Source: Flagellimonas aurea
Lineage (GTDB): Bacteria; Bacteroidota; Bacteroidia; Flavobacteriales; Flavobacteriaceae
Assembly: GCF_017313785.1 (NCBI RefSeq)
Contig: NZ_JAFLNL010000017.1
Span: forward strand, 1 to 51,074
Length of the DNA stretch: 51,074 nucleotides
Direction: 5' to 3'
Below are positions 15,638-24,008 of the stretch, one piece after another. A program made the translations under genes and the position numbers. The notes under the pieces are model-generated. The model was not told the origin of the DNA. It made no database searches and was given only the letters and a program-made list of their open reading frames with translations. Each line of letters starts with the position of its first letter. Position 1 is the first letter of the stretch.

Positions 15638-16375
15638 CTAGTTTTTCTTTTTTCTATCGTAGATAGGTGGCCAGTTACCGTTGGTGCTAACATCGGTCAA
15701 TGAACCAACTTTTATTTCAGTACCGTTTACCTCTTCAACACTTTGATAAGACTTTTCTTTTTCAAGAAGGTCTTGTGGCTGGTCATATAGTACGACCTCT
15801 TTCTTAACTTTAGCTTCGAAAACTGGTGCTTTATATCCGCTCTTGTCGATGATATCGGCCTTCATTTCAAACTTCTCATTGTTTTGGGCGAAAGGCACAT
15901 TCATCATGGTTTTGTAACGATCATCTGCTCCAAAAAGTGAATCTTTGACCTTTACGGTACCCAAAGTGTCGATGATGATAGTGTCTTGCTGCATATCGAT
16001 TTGATAAGCTCTGTCATATCTCATGAAAGAGGAATCACGCTGCGTTGTAATGGTGTAGCTTCCAGTGTCAATAAATTGAATCAGGCTTTCAAAATTGCCA
16101 GCGTACTTACCGTTAACGGTTTTATAAGCTTCTTGTGAATCCCTGATGTCCTTAAGTTTGTTGATGACCTGGGTAAATCTTTCATTTCTTACCTTGTTGA
16201 ACTCTATGGGGGCGTTGATCGAATCATAGATTTTATATCCAAGGTAAATGCTCAGAATTCCAAATAGAATTACTAAAACAGGCTTTACTTTTTGAGGTAA
16301 AAATCTATCGATCAAGAAAACTAGCCCTACGGTCACAAGGCATATTAAAACAACAATAAGAATTAAATTTAACAT
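15638..16375 (-). CDS. Conserved membrane-anchored protein of unknown function
   Basis: 245 residues. Two hydrophobic helices at about residues 2-24 and 31-49 (LILIVVLICLVTVGLVF and VKPVLVILFGILSIYLGY) anchor a soluble C-terminal part. After the helices, KLKDIRDSQEAYKTVNGKY near residue 95 resembles the stretch after the first helix of pseudopilin-like proteins. The remainder is charged and ends in KKK. It is first in an operon with DUF3822 and rsmD. No catalytic motif is seen; it may be a cell-envelope protein, but function is not known. Confidence 0.85.
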   Translation of the reverse strand: MLNLILIVVLICLVTVGLVFLIDRFLPQKVKPVLVILFGILSIYLGYKIYDSINAPIEFNKVRNERFTQVINKLKDIRDSQEAYKTVNGKYAGNFESLIQFIDTGSYTITTQRDSSFMRYDRAYQIDMQQDTIIIDTLGTVKVKDSLFGADDRYKTMMNVPFAQNNEKFEMKADIIDKSGYKAPVFEAKVKKEVVLYDQPQDLLEKEKSYQSVEEVNGTEIKVGSLTDVSTNGNWPPIYDRKKKN

Positions 16376-16415
16376 ATCTGCTACTGTCTTTCAAAGTTAA
16401 TTTAGTGGTTACAGA

Positions 16416-16423
16416 CAAATCTA
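16416..16423 (-). promoter_or_regulatory. -7 promoter element of the 16375-14283 operon
   Basis: On the minus strand TAGATTTG (16423-16416) fits TAnnTTTG, about 40 bases before the ATG at 16375. The -33 region lacks a clear TTG. Confidence 0.4.
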
Positions 16424-16482
16424 CAATATTTTTTTTATTGCGAAACTTTTTGCTTTAAAAAAGACCACTATATTTAGCGCTC

Positions 16483-17916
16483 ATGAAGGATTTTAACGCA
16501 CCTGGATTTTTAAAGATTTTAACCGAAAAATTTCCCCATACACCTACCTTAAAACAGGGAGAGGCTCTTAATAGACTGGCTAACTTTGTTTTAGAAGGGA
16601 AAAAGGACGATGTGTTCCTGTTAAAGGGGTTTGCCGGAACCGGAAAAACCACCTTGGTGGCCACTTTGGTGAGCAGCCTCTGGAAAGTAAAGATGAGCTC
16701 TGTTTTAATGGCACCGACGGGTAGAGCGGCCAAGGTCATGTCCGTTTATTCGGGGAACAAGGCATTTACCATTCACAAAAAGATCTATTTTCCCAAAAAA
16801 CAATCGGGAGGGGGGATTCAATTTGTTTTGGCCCCCAATAAACATCGAAACACTGTTTTTATCGTTGACGAAGCATCCATGATTCCCGATACACCTGCCG
16901 ATTCCAAATTGTTCGAGAACGGTTCTTTGTTGGACGATTTAATGTTTTATGTCCACTCTGGCCATAACTGTAAGTTGATATTGATCGGGGACACTGCACA
17001 GTTACCACCAGTAAAACTGGAACTGAGCCCTGCTTTGGACGAAAATCGTTTGTCCTTAAATTATGATAAGGAAGTGGAGTGTTTGGAGCTGGACGAGGTA
17101 ATGAGGCAATCCGACGATTCAGGGATCCTTTACAATGCCACCAACCTTAGGCAACAATTACAATCGGAGTTTTTTGAAGATTTTAAATTTGAGCTCCATC
17201 ATTATAAAGATATTGTCCGTTTGATCGATGGCAACGAAATACAAGAGGCCATAGATTCATCATACAGCGACAATGGAAAGGAACAGACGGCAATTATCGT
17301 TCGTTCCAATAAAAGGGCCAATCTCTACAATCAAAATATAAGGGAACGAATTTTGTTTCTGGACAATGAGATTTCCGTTGGCGACTATATGATGGTCGTG
17401 AAAAACAATTATTTCTGGCTAAAACCCAACTCTGAAGCTGGTTTTATAGCGAACGGGGATATTATAGAGGTCTTGGAGCTTTTTGCGATTAAAGAGTTAT
17501 ACGGATTCAAGTTTGCAGAGGTAAAGGTGAAAATGGTGGATTATCCCAACCAGAAACCTTTTGAGACAGTTCTTTTGTTGGATACCATTACTGCGGAAAC
17601 CCCTTCGCTTTCTTATGAAGATGGAAACAAATTGTATCAAGAGGTGATGAAGGATTATGCCCACGAAAAATCCAAGTACAAAAAATTCTTGGGCGTCAAG
17701 AACAATAGGTTTTTTAACGCCCTTCAGGTTAAATTCTCCTATGCCATAACCTGTCATAAATCGCAGGGAGGGCAGTGGGATACCGTTTTTGTGGAACAAC
17801 CCTATTTGCCCAACGGGGTGGACAAGGATTATTTAAGGTGGCTATATACCGCTGTGACCAGGGCGGAACGACAACTCTATCTAATAGGTTTTAAGGATGA
17901 TTTTTTTCTTGACTAG
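16483..17916 (+). CDS. RecD/Dda-like superfamily 1B DNA helicase
   Basis: 477 residues. Helicase motifs in order: Walker A KGFAGTGKTTLVATL near residue 50, motif Ia APTGRAAKVM near 77, Walker B FIVDEASMIPD near 127, motif III LIGDTAQLPPVKLE near 167, then SYAITCHKSQGGQWDTVFVE near 422 (motif V) and YTAVTRAERQLYLIGF (motif VI). This is the 5'-3' RecD/Dda type in a short stand-alone form without RecB or RecC neighbours. It likely acts in replication or repair; the exact role is unknown. It is divergent from the DUF3822 operon. Confidence 0.9.
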   Translation: MKDFNAPGFLKILTEKFPHTPTLKQGEALNRLANFVLEGKKDDVFLLKGFAGTGKTTLVATLVSSLWKVKMSSVLMAPTGRAAKVMSVYSGNKAFTIHKKIYFPKKQSGGGIQFVLAPNKHRNTVFIVDEASMIPDTPADSKLFENGSLLDDLMFYVHSGHNCKLILIGDTAQLPPVKLELSPALDENRLSLNYDKEVECLELDEVMRQSDDSGILYNATNLRQQLQSEFFEDFKFELHHYKDIVRLIDGNEIQEAIDSSYSDNGKEQTAIIVRSNKRANLYNQNIRERILFLDNEISVGDYMMVVKNNYFWLKPNSEAGFIANGDIIEVLELFAIKELYGFKFAEVKVKMVDYPNQKPFETVLLLDTITAETPSLSYEDGNKLYQEVMKDYAHEKSKYKKFLGVKNNRFFNALQVKFSYAITCHKSQGGQWDTVFVEQPYLPNGVDKDYLRWLYTAVTRAERQLYLIGFKDDFFLD

Positions 17917-17940
17917 GAAAAGGCTATTTTAGACTGCAAC

Positions 17941-18513
17941 ATGAATATTGAACCAGATACCATAATAAGTTTGTTCCTCGGCATCGGATTGGCGGCTTCT
18001 GTAGGCTTTCGGGTTTTTCTTCCTCTTTTTGCCCTCAGTTTTGCGGCATATATGGGAGTTTGGGAATTGAACGATAGTTGGCAATGGATAGGCAGCCTCA
18101 CCGCACTCATAACGTTGGGAGTGGCCACCGTTGTTGAGATTTTCGCCTACTTTATCCCATGGGTGGACAATGTTTTGGACAGTATTGCGATTCCCTTGGC
18201 GGGAATAGCAGGTACGGCGGTGGTTGTTTCCACGGCAGCCAATTTGGACCCTGTGATAACTTGGACCTTGGCCATTATAGCGGGAGGAGGAACAGCAACT
18301 GCTATAAAAGGAGCCAATGCAACCGGTAGATTGGCCTCTACGGGCGCTACTGGAGGGCTCGCCAATCCTTTGGTGTCCACACTGGAGACCGGTGCGGCCG
18401 TCACTGTAAGTACAGCATCTATACTGGTACCTCCGATAGCAGCAATTTTGGTCATTATCATATTAGTGGTCATCTTCAGGATATACAGAAAAATAAGACC
18501 TAAGTCAAAATAG
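17941..18513 (+). CDS. DUF4126 family integral membrane protein
   Basis: 190 residues with about four to five hydrophobic segments: residues 9-35, 47-68, 80-100, 104-118 and 155-183 (ILVPPIAAILVIIILVVIF). Small-residue-rich loops such as ATGRLASTGATGGLANP lie between them, and the tail is basic (YRKIRPKSK). This matches DUF4126, a membrane family of unknown function. It starts 25 bases after the helicase stop and 26 bases before kdsB, so it may be cotranscribed with either. Confidence 0.88.
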   Translation: MNIEPDTIISLFLGIGLAASVGFRVFLPLFALSFAAYMGVWELNDSWQWIGSLTALITLGVATVVEIFAYFIPWVDNVLDSIAIPLAGIAGTAVVVSTAANLDPVITWTLAIIAGGGTATAIKGANATGRLASTGATGGLANPLVSTLETGAAVTVSTASILVPPIAAILVIIILVVIFRIYRKIRPKSK

Positions 18514-18538
18514 AAATCATTCAACCAAAAAGAATAAA

Positions 18539-19267
18539 GTGAATATAATCTCCATGATTCCCGCTCGCTATCAAGCTTCACGGTTTCCTGCCAAACTGAT
18601 GCAGGACCTGGGTGGGAAGCCCGTAATAGTCAGGACCTACGAAGCGGCACTACAAACAGGACTTTTTAACGAGGTATATGTGGTAACCGACAGCCCGGTA
18701 ATTGCCGAAGTGATTCAGAATATTGGGGGCAAGGTGATCATGAGCAAAAATACCCATGAAAGCGGAAGCGATAGAATCGCCGAAGCGGTTGAGGATATGG
18801 ATGTTGATATTGTGATCAATGTCCAGGGAGATGAGCCCTTCATTGATGCTGAAAGCTTGGAAAAAATCATCAAGGTATTTAAAAATGACACAGAGAAAGA
18901 GATTGACCTGGGCTCCTTGATGACCCCGATTACCGATTGGGAAGAAATAGCCAATCCCAATACAGTAAAAGTGATCGTGGACAATCAGGATTTTGCCCTG
19001 TATTTTTCTAGGTCACCGATTCCCTATCCCAGAGATGAGAAAGTAGATGCAATATATTACAAGCACAAGGGAGTATATGTGTTCAGAAAGCGGGCATTGA
19101 TGGATTTTAAAAAGTTGCCCATGTTGCCCTTGGAAGCCAAGGAAAAAATTGAAGCCATCCGATTTTTGGAATACGGTAAAAAAATTAAAATGGTCGAAAC
19201 CCATGTCACCGGTATCGAAATCGATACGCCGGAGGACCTAGAACGAGCAAGAAAAGTATGGAAGTAG
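18539..19267 (+). CDS. kdsB: 3-deoxy-manno-octulosonate cytidylyltransferase
   Basis: 242 residues from a GTG start (GTG AAT ATA ATC TCC ATG), chosen because MIPARYQASRFPAKLM begins at residue 6 as in the family. It activates Kdo (or 8-amino-Kdo) to the CMP-sugar for lipid A core synthesis. Motifs: PARYQASRFPAKL nucleotide-binding loop, NVQGDEPFI near residue 98, RSPIPYPR near 159 and a C-terminal IEIDTPEDLERA. It overlaps the HAD gene by 10 bases, and a KdnB-like gene follows; this grouping suggests Kdo modification. Confidence 0.95.
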   Translation: MNIISMIPARYQASRFPAKLMQDLGGKPVIVRTYEAALQTGLFNEVYVVTDSPVIAEVIQNIGGKVIMSKNTHESGSDRIAEAVEDMDVDIVINVQGDEPFIDAESLEKIIKVFKNDTEKEIDLGSLMTPITDWEEIANPNTVKVIVDNQDFALYFSRSPIPYPRDEKVDAIYYKHKGVYVFRKRALMDFKKLPMLPLEAKEKIEAIRFLEYGKKIKMVETHVTGIEIDTPEDLERARKVWK

Positions 19268-19962
19268 ATTTTTCCAACATAAAAACTATCGGCTTTGATG
19301 CAGATGATACCCTTTGGGTAAACGAGACCTATTTCCGTGATACAGAGGAAAAGTTTGCAGAGCTATTGGAAGGTTACGAGACCAAGAACAAGATAGACCA
19401 AGAGCTTTTTAAGATGGAAATGGCCAATTTGGATATATATGGATATGGCATAAAAGGATTTATGCTCTCCATGATAGAATCTGCCCTGGACCTATCCAAC
19501 AACAAGGTTTCCCAAGAAACCATTGCCAAAATTTTGGAACTTGGCAAAAGCATGATTTCTCACCCGGTAGAGTTGCTGGATGGTGTGGAGGAGGTTCTCT
19601 CCAAGTTGATGGGCAGATACCGATTGATCGTGCTCACCAAAGGAGACCTTTTAGATCAGGAAAGAAAGTTGGAAAGGTCGGGATTGTCACAATATTTCCA
19701 TCATGTGGAAGTATTGAGCGACAAAAAAGAGAACAATTACAAGAACTTGTTGGAACATTTAAAAATAGATGTCAACGAATTTTTAATGATAGGAAACTCC
19801 TTAAAGTCGGATGTATTGCCTATCTTGAATATTGGTGCGCAAGCGGTACATGTACCGTTTCATACCACATGGGCCCATGAAATGGTGTCGGAAGACGAAA
19901 TGGAGAACAATCATCTTAAATTGAACGGCCTAAAAGATATTTTGAAGTATTTGGACAACTAA
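19258..19962 (+). CDS. HAD-family hydrolase
   Basis: 234 residues. Motif I is GFDADDTLW with D14-x-D16-x-T18, motif II VLTKGD near residue 126, motif III lysine near residue 160 (KKENNYKNLL), motif IV MIGNSLKSDVLP near residue 177. A helical cap lies between motifs I and II (C1 type), as in small phosphatases acting on sugar phosphates or nucleotides. It is larger than the cap-less KdsC, so it need not be the Kdo-8-phosphate phosphatase, though its overlap with kdsB (10 bases) and contact with the next gene (TAATG) argue for a shared pathway. Confidence 0.88.
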   Translation: MEVDFSNIKTIGFDADDTLWVNETYFRDTEEKFAELLEGYETKNKIDQELFKMEMANLDIYGYGIKGFMLSMIESALDLSNNKVSQETIAKILELGKSMISHPVELLDGVEEVLSKLMGRYRLIVLTKGDLLDQERKLERSGLSQYFHHVEVLSDKKENNYKNLLEHLKIDVNEFLMIGNSLKSDVLPILNIGAQAVHVPFHTTWAHEMVSEDEMENNHLKLNGLKDILKYLDN

Positions 19963-21092
19963 TGAAGACAGACAATAATTTGAAGAAGCAAGAAGTAACG
20001 GCCTCAAGTCATAAAACCTCTTATAAAAACTTTCCCATGGTACCCAGAGTAGTGTTTGGATCGGGATGTTTTTCGCAATTGGGAGATATTTTATTGCCCC
20101 AGCGTAAAAGTTCGGAGGCACCCTTTATATTTTTGGTGGACGATTTCTTTGAAAATGAAGAGTTCATGGCAAAAGTTCCTCTCATGTTCAATGATGAAAT
20201 CATATTCATTTCTGCAGATGAAGAGCCCAAAACTGCCCAAGTAGATGCTTTGGTGGCCCGAATTCGGGAAAAGTACAGGGAGCTTCCCTCCGGTATTATT
20301 GGAGTGGGGGGCGGAACCTTGCTTGATTTGGCCAAGGCCGTTTCCATATTATTGAACAACAAAGGATTGGCCAAAGACTACCAAGGATGGGATTTGGTGC
20401 ATAAGCCGGCACTTTATCATGTAGGTATACCAACTATCAGCGGTACTGGCGCCGAAGTATCCCGTACCACAGTGCTGCTCGGACCTGAAAAAAAGTTGGG
20501 CATCAATTCAGATTTTACGCCATTTGATCAAGTAATTTTGGACCCCGATTTCAGCAAAACCGTTCCTAAGGAGCAATGGTTCTACACGGGAATGGATTGT
20601 TTTATTCATTGTGTGGAATCGCTAACGGGAACCTATTTGAACGCCTTCAGTAAGAGTTATGGAGAAAAGTCCATGGAACTTTGTAAGGAGGTGTTTCTCG
20701 ACGATATTTCCGAAGAAGAATCGCGTGACAAATTGATGATGGCTTCTTGGCATGGAGGTATGAGCATTGCCTATTCCCAAGTTGGGATAGCACATGCCAT
20801 GAGCTATGGGCTGTCCTATCTTTTGGGGGTCAGGCATGGTATAGGAAACTGCTTGGTATTCCAACATTTGGAAGAGTTTTATCCTGAAGGGGTTTCACTT
20901 TTCAACAAAATGATGGACAAACACGGAATAGTCTTGCCAAAAGGCATTTGCGCCGATCTTACGCAAAACGATTTTGACGTTATGGTGAACATTTCCTTGG
21001 GATTGGAGCCGCTTTGGGAGAATGCCTTGGGCAAGGATTGGAAAAGTATCATGACGCCCGAACGTCTTCAGGCATTATACAAAAAAATATAA
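19962..21092 (+). CDS. Iron-containing alcohol dehydrogenase, KdnB-like
   Basis: 376 residues of the Fe-ADH / dehydroquinate-synthase-like fold. The NAD-binding GVGGGTLLDLAKAVS is at about residues 107-121, ISGTGAEVSRTTVL near 158, and metal-binding aspartate and histidines lie in DCFIHCVESLTG, YSQVGIAHAMSYGL and GVRHGIGNCLVF. In Shewanella, KdnB of this family oxidises C8 of Kdo before amination by KdnA, and its kdsB-type partner activates the product. Location directly behind kdsB and a HAD gene supports this role, but no KdnA-like aminotransferase is in the window. A generic dehydrogenase remains possible. Confidence 0.82.
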   Translation: MKTDNNLKKQEVTASSHKTSYKNFPMVPRVVFGSGCFSQLGDILLPQRKSSEAPFIFLVDDFFENEEFMAKVPLMFNDEIIFISADEEPKTAQVDALVARIREKYRELPSGIIGVGGGTLLDLAKAVSILLNNKGLAKDYQGWDLVHKPALYHVGIPTISGTGAEVSRTTVLLGPEKKLGINSDFTPFDQVILDPDFSKTVPKEQWFYTGMDCFIHCVESLTGTYLNAFSKSYGEKSMELCKEVFLDDISEEESRDKLMMASWHGGMSIAYSQVGIAHAMSYGLSYLLGVRHGIGNCLVFQHLEEFYPEGVSLFNKMMDKHGIVLPKGICADLTQNDFDVMVNISLGLEPLWENALGKDWKSIMTPERLQALYKKI

Positions 21093-21128
21093 GATTTGTT
21101 CTTTTTAGAATAGAACAGAACCCGCAAA

Positions 21129-21674
21129 ATGCAATCGCTGTCCAAATTTATCTACTACAAAGTATTGGGATGGAAACTCAAGGGTAACTTTCCCAATTTG
21201 GATAAATGTGTATTGATTGTGGTTCCCCATACACATTGGCTCGACTTTTTTTTAGGACTTTTAATCCGAAAGGTCATCAACGAGGAAATCAATTATATTG
21301 GAAAAAAGAGTTTGTTCAAGCCTCCATTTGGCTGGTTTTTTAGATGGACTGGGGGTGCTCCCGTGGATCGTTCCAAAAACTCTAACACGGTAGACAATAT
21401 TGTTCGGATTTTCAATGCAAGAAGAGTATTCCGTTTGGCATTGGCCCCCGAAGGAACCCGAAAAAAAGTGGAACAGCTTCGTACGGGATTTTATCATATT
21501 GCCCAAAAAGCCAACGTGCCCATTGTGATGGTCGCTTTTGATTTTGGTAAAAAGGAAATCAAGATAGGAGAGCCTTTTTATGCAACGGGCAGTATAGAAA
21601 GCGACTTTGAGAAAATCAATAGATTTTACAGCGGGGTAAAGGGAAAAATACCTGAATACAGTTTTACTCCGTAG
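21129..21674 (+). CDS. PlsC-like 1-acylglycerol-3-phosphate acyltransferase
   Basis: 181 residues. The acyltransferase motif H-x4-D appears as HTHWLD near residue 36 and the glycerophosphate-binding ALAPEGTRKK near residue 105, with VDRSKNS between and VPIVMVAFDF after. It is shorter than typical PlsC (about 240) and lacks an N-terminal membrane helix, as in the small bacterial acyltransferase group. Substrate could be lysophosphatidic acid or another lipid. It follows the KdnB-like gene by 36 bases and may belong to the same envelope-lipid transcript. Confidence 0.85.
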   Translation: MQSLSKFIYYKVLGWKLKGNFPNLDKCVLIVVPHTHWLDFFLGLLIRKVINEEINYIGKKSLFKPPFGWFFRWTGGAPVDRSKNSNTVDNIVRIFNARRVFRLALAPEGTRKKVEQLRTGFYHIAQKANVPIVMVAFDFGKKEIKIGEPFYATGSIESDFEKINRFYSGVKGKIPEYSFTP

Positions 21675-21692
21675 TTTTTTCGATAAAAACCA

Positions 21693-21721
21693 AACCCTCC
21701 CACACATGTTTCCGTAAGTAT
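21693..21721 (+). promoter_or_regulatory. ECF-sigma-type promoter of the 21749 lipoprotein gene
   Basis: AACC (21693-21696), a 16-base spacer, then CGTAAGTAT (21713-21721). AAC and CGT with this spacing are the core -35 and -10 features of ECF sigma promoters. The same two elements with the same spacing recur at 23804-23832. Confidence 0.55.
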
Positions 21722-21748
21722 GGCAAAATACTAATCAAAAATTGTCAT

Positions 21749-23704
21749 ATGAAACACACATTAACAACCTCAATTTTTAAAGTGGGATTGCTGTCCATGT
21801 TTATGGTCATGGTATCCTGTAGTGAAGACGACAACTCAATGATGCCCGATGATATGGGCGGCAACGATGATGATGATGAAATGGTGGAAGGCAGACGTGC
21901 AGAGCTGTACGTAACGAACAATGACAATGGCGACATCACCAAATTTGATATCACCAACGACACCCAACTTACCATTGGAACTTCTTCTACGGCAGCAGAA
22001 GGTATCTATTATGATGCATCCGAAGATTTGGTAATCCAGGCATCAAGATCGAACAATTGGTTGGAATCTTTTGATGTAACCGACCTATTGGACGTAGACC
22101 TTAGCTTGGATATTTCTTTCAATGGTGATGCGGATTTGGAAAGTCCTCGTGAATTGGCCGTCTACGGTGATTACTATGTGGTTGCCGATAATGGTTCCAA
22201 TAGGTTCTTTGTTTATCAAAAAACAGGAACCATGTTTTCCTTACAAACTACAGTGGATGTTCCATTTCCAGTTTGGGGGATAACCTTTAAAGGGGGCGAT
22301 TTGTATGCCGTTGTGGATATTTCCAGTGATCTGGCCGTTTATTACAACTTTTTGGACAAAGCTATGGACGGTACAATGTACCCGGACAAACGAGTTACTA
22401 TCGAGGGAATAGTGAGAACACACGGCCTAACCTATAGTGGTTCCGATGATGTAATGGTCATGACCGACATTGGAGATGCGGCTAATACCGATGATGATGG
22501 AGGTTTTCACATCATTAATGATTTTTCACTAAAATTTGATGCCCTTTCCGATGGAGATGTGCTTACTACTGACAATCAAATCAGGGTAGCAGGATCATCA
22601 ACCTTAATGGGCAACCCAATTGATGTGGCCTACGATTCGGAAACTGATGTTGTATATGTCTCGGATATCGGAACCAGCAAAGTACTTGGTTTTTCATCCA
22701 TAGGTAGCGGCGGTAATATTGCGCCAACGTTCAATGTGGATTTGACCGCGGCCTCCTCCATCTATTTTTCCAGTGATGAGACCGATGGAGATATGGGCGA
22801 TTCCAGTGAAATGGGTATGACCCAGCTTTACACAACAAGTACGGCCAATGGAAATGTGGTTGTATACGATCTGATGAATGGCACCTCAAAAACAATAATC
22901 ACAGGTTCGGCTACTTCCGAAGGAATATATTATTCTGGCTTAAACGATTACATGATTCAAGCCTCAAGGTCCAATCTTGCTTTGGAATATTACGGAGGCT
23001 TTGGATTTAACAGTGACGGTGTAACGTTGGACATTGATTTTTCCAGCTCAGCTGATTTAATGAGCCCAAGGGAAATAGCCGTGTACGGAAATAAAGTAGT
23101 GGTTTCCGACAACATGAACCATACCTTTTATGTGTATGCCCACAATGGTTCCTCATTTACTTTGATGAATACGTTTGATATTGATTTTGATGTCTGGGGA
23201 ATCACTTTTATGGGGGATGATCTTTTGGCCGTGGTGGATAATTCCAGTGACTTGGCCATATTCGCTGACTTTTTTTCAAATACTGAAGATTCCATGTTGT
23301 CAGCCTCAAAAAGAGTGACCATTGAAGGTATAGTAAGAACCCATGGCATTACGTATAGCGTTTCTGATGATGTACTGGTGATGACGGATATAGGAGATGC
23401 GGCAAATACAACAGATGATGGAGGTATACACACTATGGCAAATTTTACCAGCTTGATAAACAATACGGAGAATGGTGGGGTAATAGCTCTTAGCAGTCAA
23501 AAGCGTATTGCTGGGTCTTATACCGAATTGGGCAATCCAATCGACGTGGCCTACGATGCCAAAACACAGACCGTTTACATATCCGAAATCGGAAATGGAA
23601 AAGTCCTTGGTTTTGAGAACAGCTTGGAATCGGAAGGAAACGTTTACCCATCATGGAGTATGGATTTGGCAGGATCTTCCTCCATGTATCTATACAACAA
23701 TTAA
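21749..23704 (+). CDS. Surface lipoprotein with two beta-propeller-like repeats
   Basis: 651 residues. Lipoprotein signal ending VMVSC (Cys24) is followed by SEDD and a run rich in aspartate (residues 25-47), matching the acidic lipoprotein export signal that sends Bacteroidota lipoproteins to the cell surface. Then two copies of a module of about 300 residues (from residue 52 and from 359, offset 307) each carry EGIYY, QASRSN, SPRE-AVYG, VWGITF-GDDL-AVVD-SSDLA, RVTIEGIVRTHG, MTDIGDAAN and GNPIDVAYD. These strand-rich units look like blades of an NHL/SMP-type propeller. No function can be named. It has its own ECF-type promoter and strong terminator. Confidence 0.82.
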   Translation: MKHTLTTSIFKVGLLSMFMVMVSCSEDDNSMMPDDMGGNDDDDEMVEGRRAELYVTNNDNGDITKFDITNDTQLTIGTSSTAAEGIYYDASEDLVIQASRSNNWLESFDVTDLLDVDLSLDISFNGDADLESPRELAVYGDYYVVADNGSNRFFVYQKTGTMFSLQTTVDVPFPVWGITFKGGDLYAVVDISSDLAVYYNFLDKAMDGTMYPDKRVTIEGIVRTHGLTYSGSDDVMVMTDIGDAANTDDDGGFHIINDFSLKFDALSDGDVLTTDNQIRVAGSSTLMGNPIDVAYDSETDVVYVSDIGTSKVLGFSSIGSGGNIAPTFNVDLTAASSIYFSSDETDGDMGDSSEMGMTQLYTTSTANGNVVVYDLMNGTSKTIITGSATSEGIYYSGLNDYMIQASRSNLALEYYGGFGFNSDGVTLDIDFSSSADLMSPREIAVYGNKVVVSDNMNHTFYVYAHNGSSFTLMNTFDIDFDVWGITFMGDDLLAVVDNSSDLAIFADFFSNTEDSMLSASKRVTIEGIVRTHGITYSVSDDVLVMTDIGDAANTTDDGGIHTMANFTSLINNTENGGVIALSSQKRIAGSYTELGNPIDVAYDAKTQTVYISEIGNGKVLGFENSLESEGNVYPSWSMDLAGSSSMYLYNN

Positions 23705-23748
23705 AATATGAAAATCCAAAGCTAGGGAAAGTCAATTAGATGTCTTTA

Positions 23749-23776
23749 GGGTCCACATTTAGTGGACCCTTTTTTA
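23749..23776 (+). terminator. Terminator of the two-repeat lipoprotein gene
   Basis: GGGTCCAC (23749-23756), loop ATTTA, GTGGACCC (23762-23769), then a T run TTTTTT. A perfect 8-bp stem 45 bases after the stop codon. Confidence 0.85.
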
Positions 23777-24008
23777 TTTCAAAAAAAAATTTAAAAAAAA
23801 GCAAACCGGTTCAACTGTTTCTTCGTAAGTATAGGAAATTACTCACAAAATATGTGGTAATAAAAGAAAAGAAAGTTTTAGGTTGGGTTATTTTGGTGAC
23901 TGAGGGGTCTGCATTTTTGTAGGCCCCTTGGCTTTTTTAGCGGTTTTTGAGTAATCATATTTTAGGTAAAAGCATTAAATTGAAACCTTATTAACAAACA
24001 AACTATAT
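23777..24008 (+). other. Intergenic stretch: orphan ECF-type promoter and short putative transcript
   Basis: The stretch after the terminator holds a second promoter AACC (23804-23807)-N16-CGTAAGTAT (23824-23832). About 70 bases later comes a hairpin GGGGTCTGCA (23904-23913), loop TTTT, TGTAGGCCCC (23918-23927), then T6 at 23933-23938. No good reading frame lies between them. The unit is either a small RNA of roughly 100 nt, a leader with a terminator ahead of the amidohydrolase, or the remains of a locus whose gene was deleted. Bases 23941-24008 are AT-rich with no consensus promoter. Confidence 0.5.

Noticed and set aside
23740..23922. Plus-strand ORF of 60 codons across the terminator and orphan promoter
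   Set aside because: It spans a terminator stem and an ECF-type promoter, so it is not a plausible gene.
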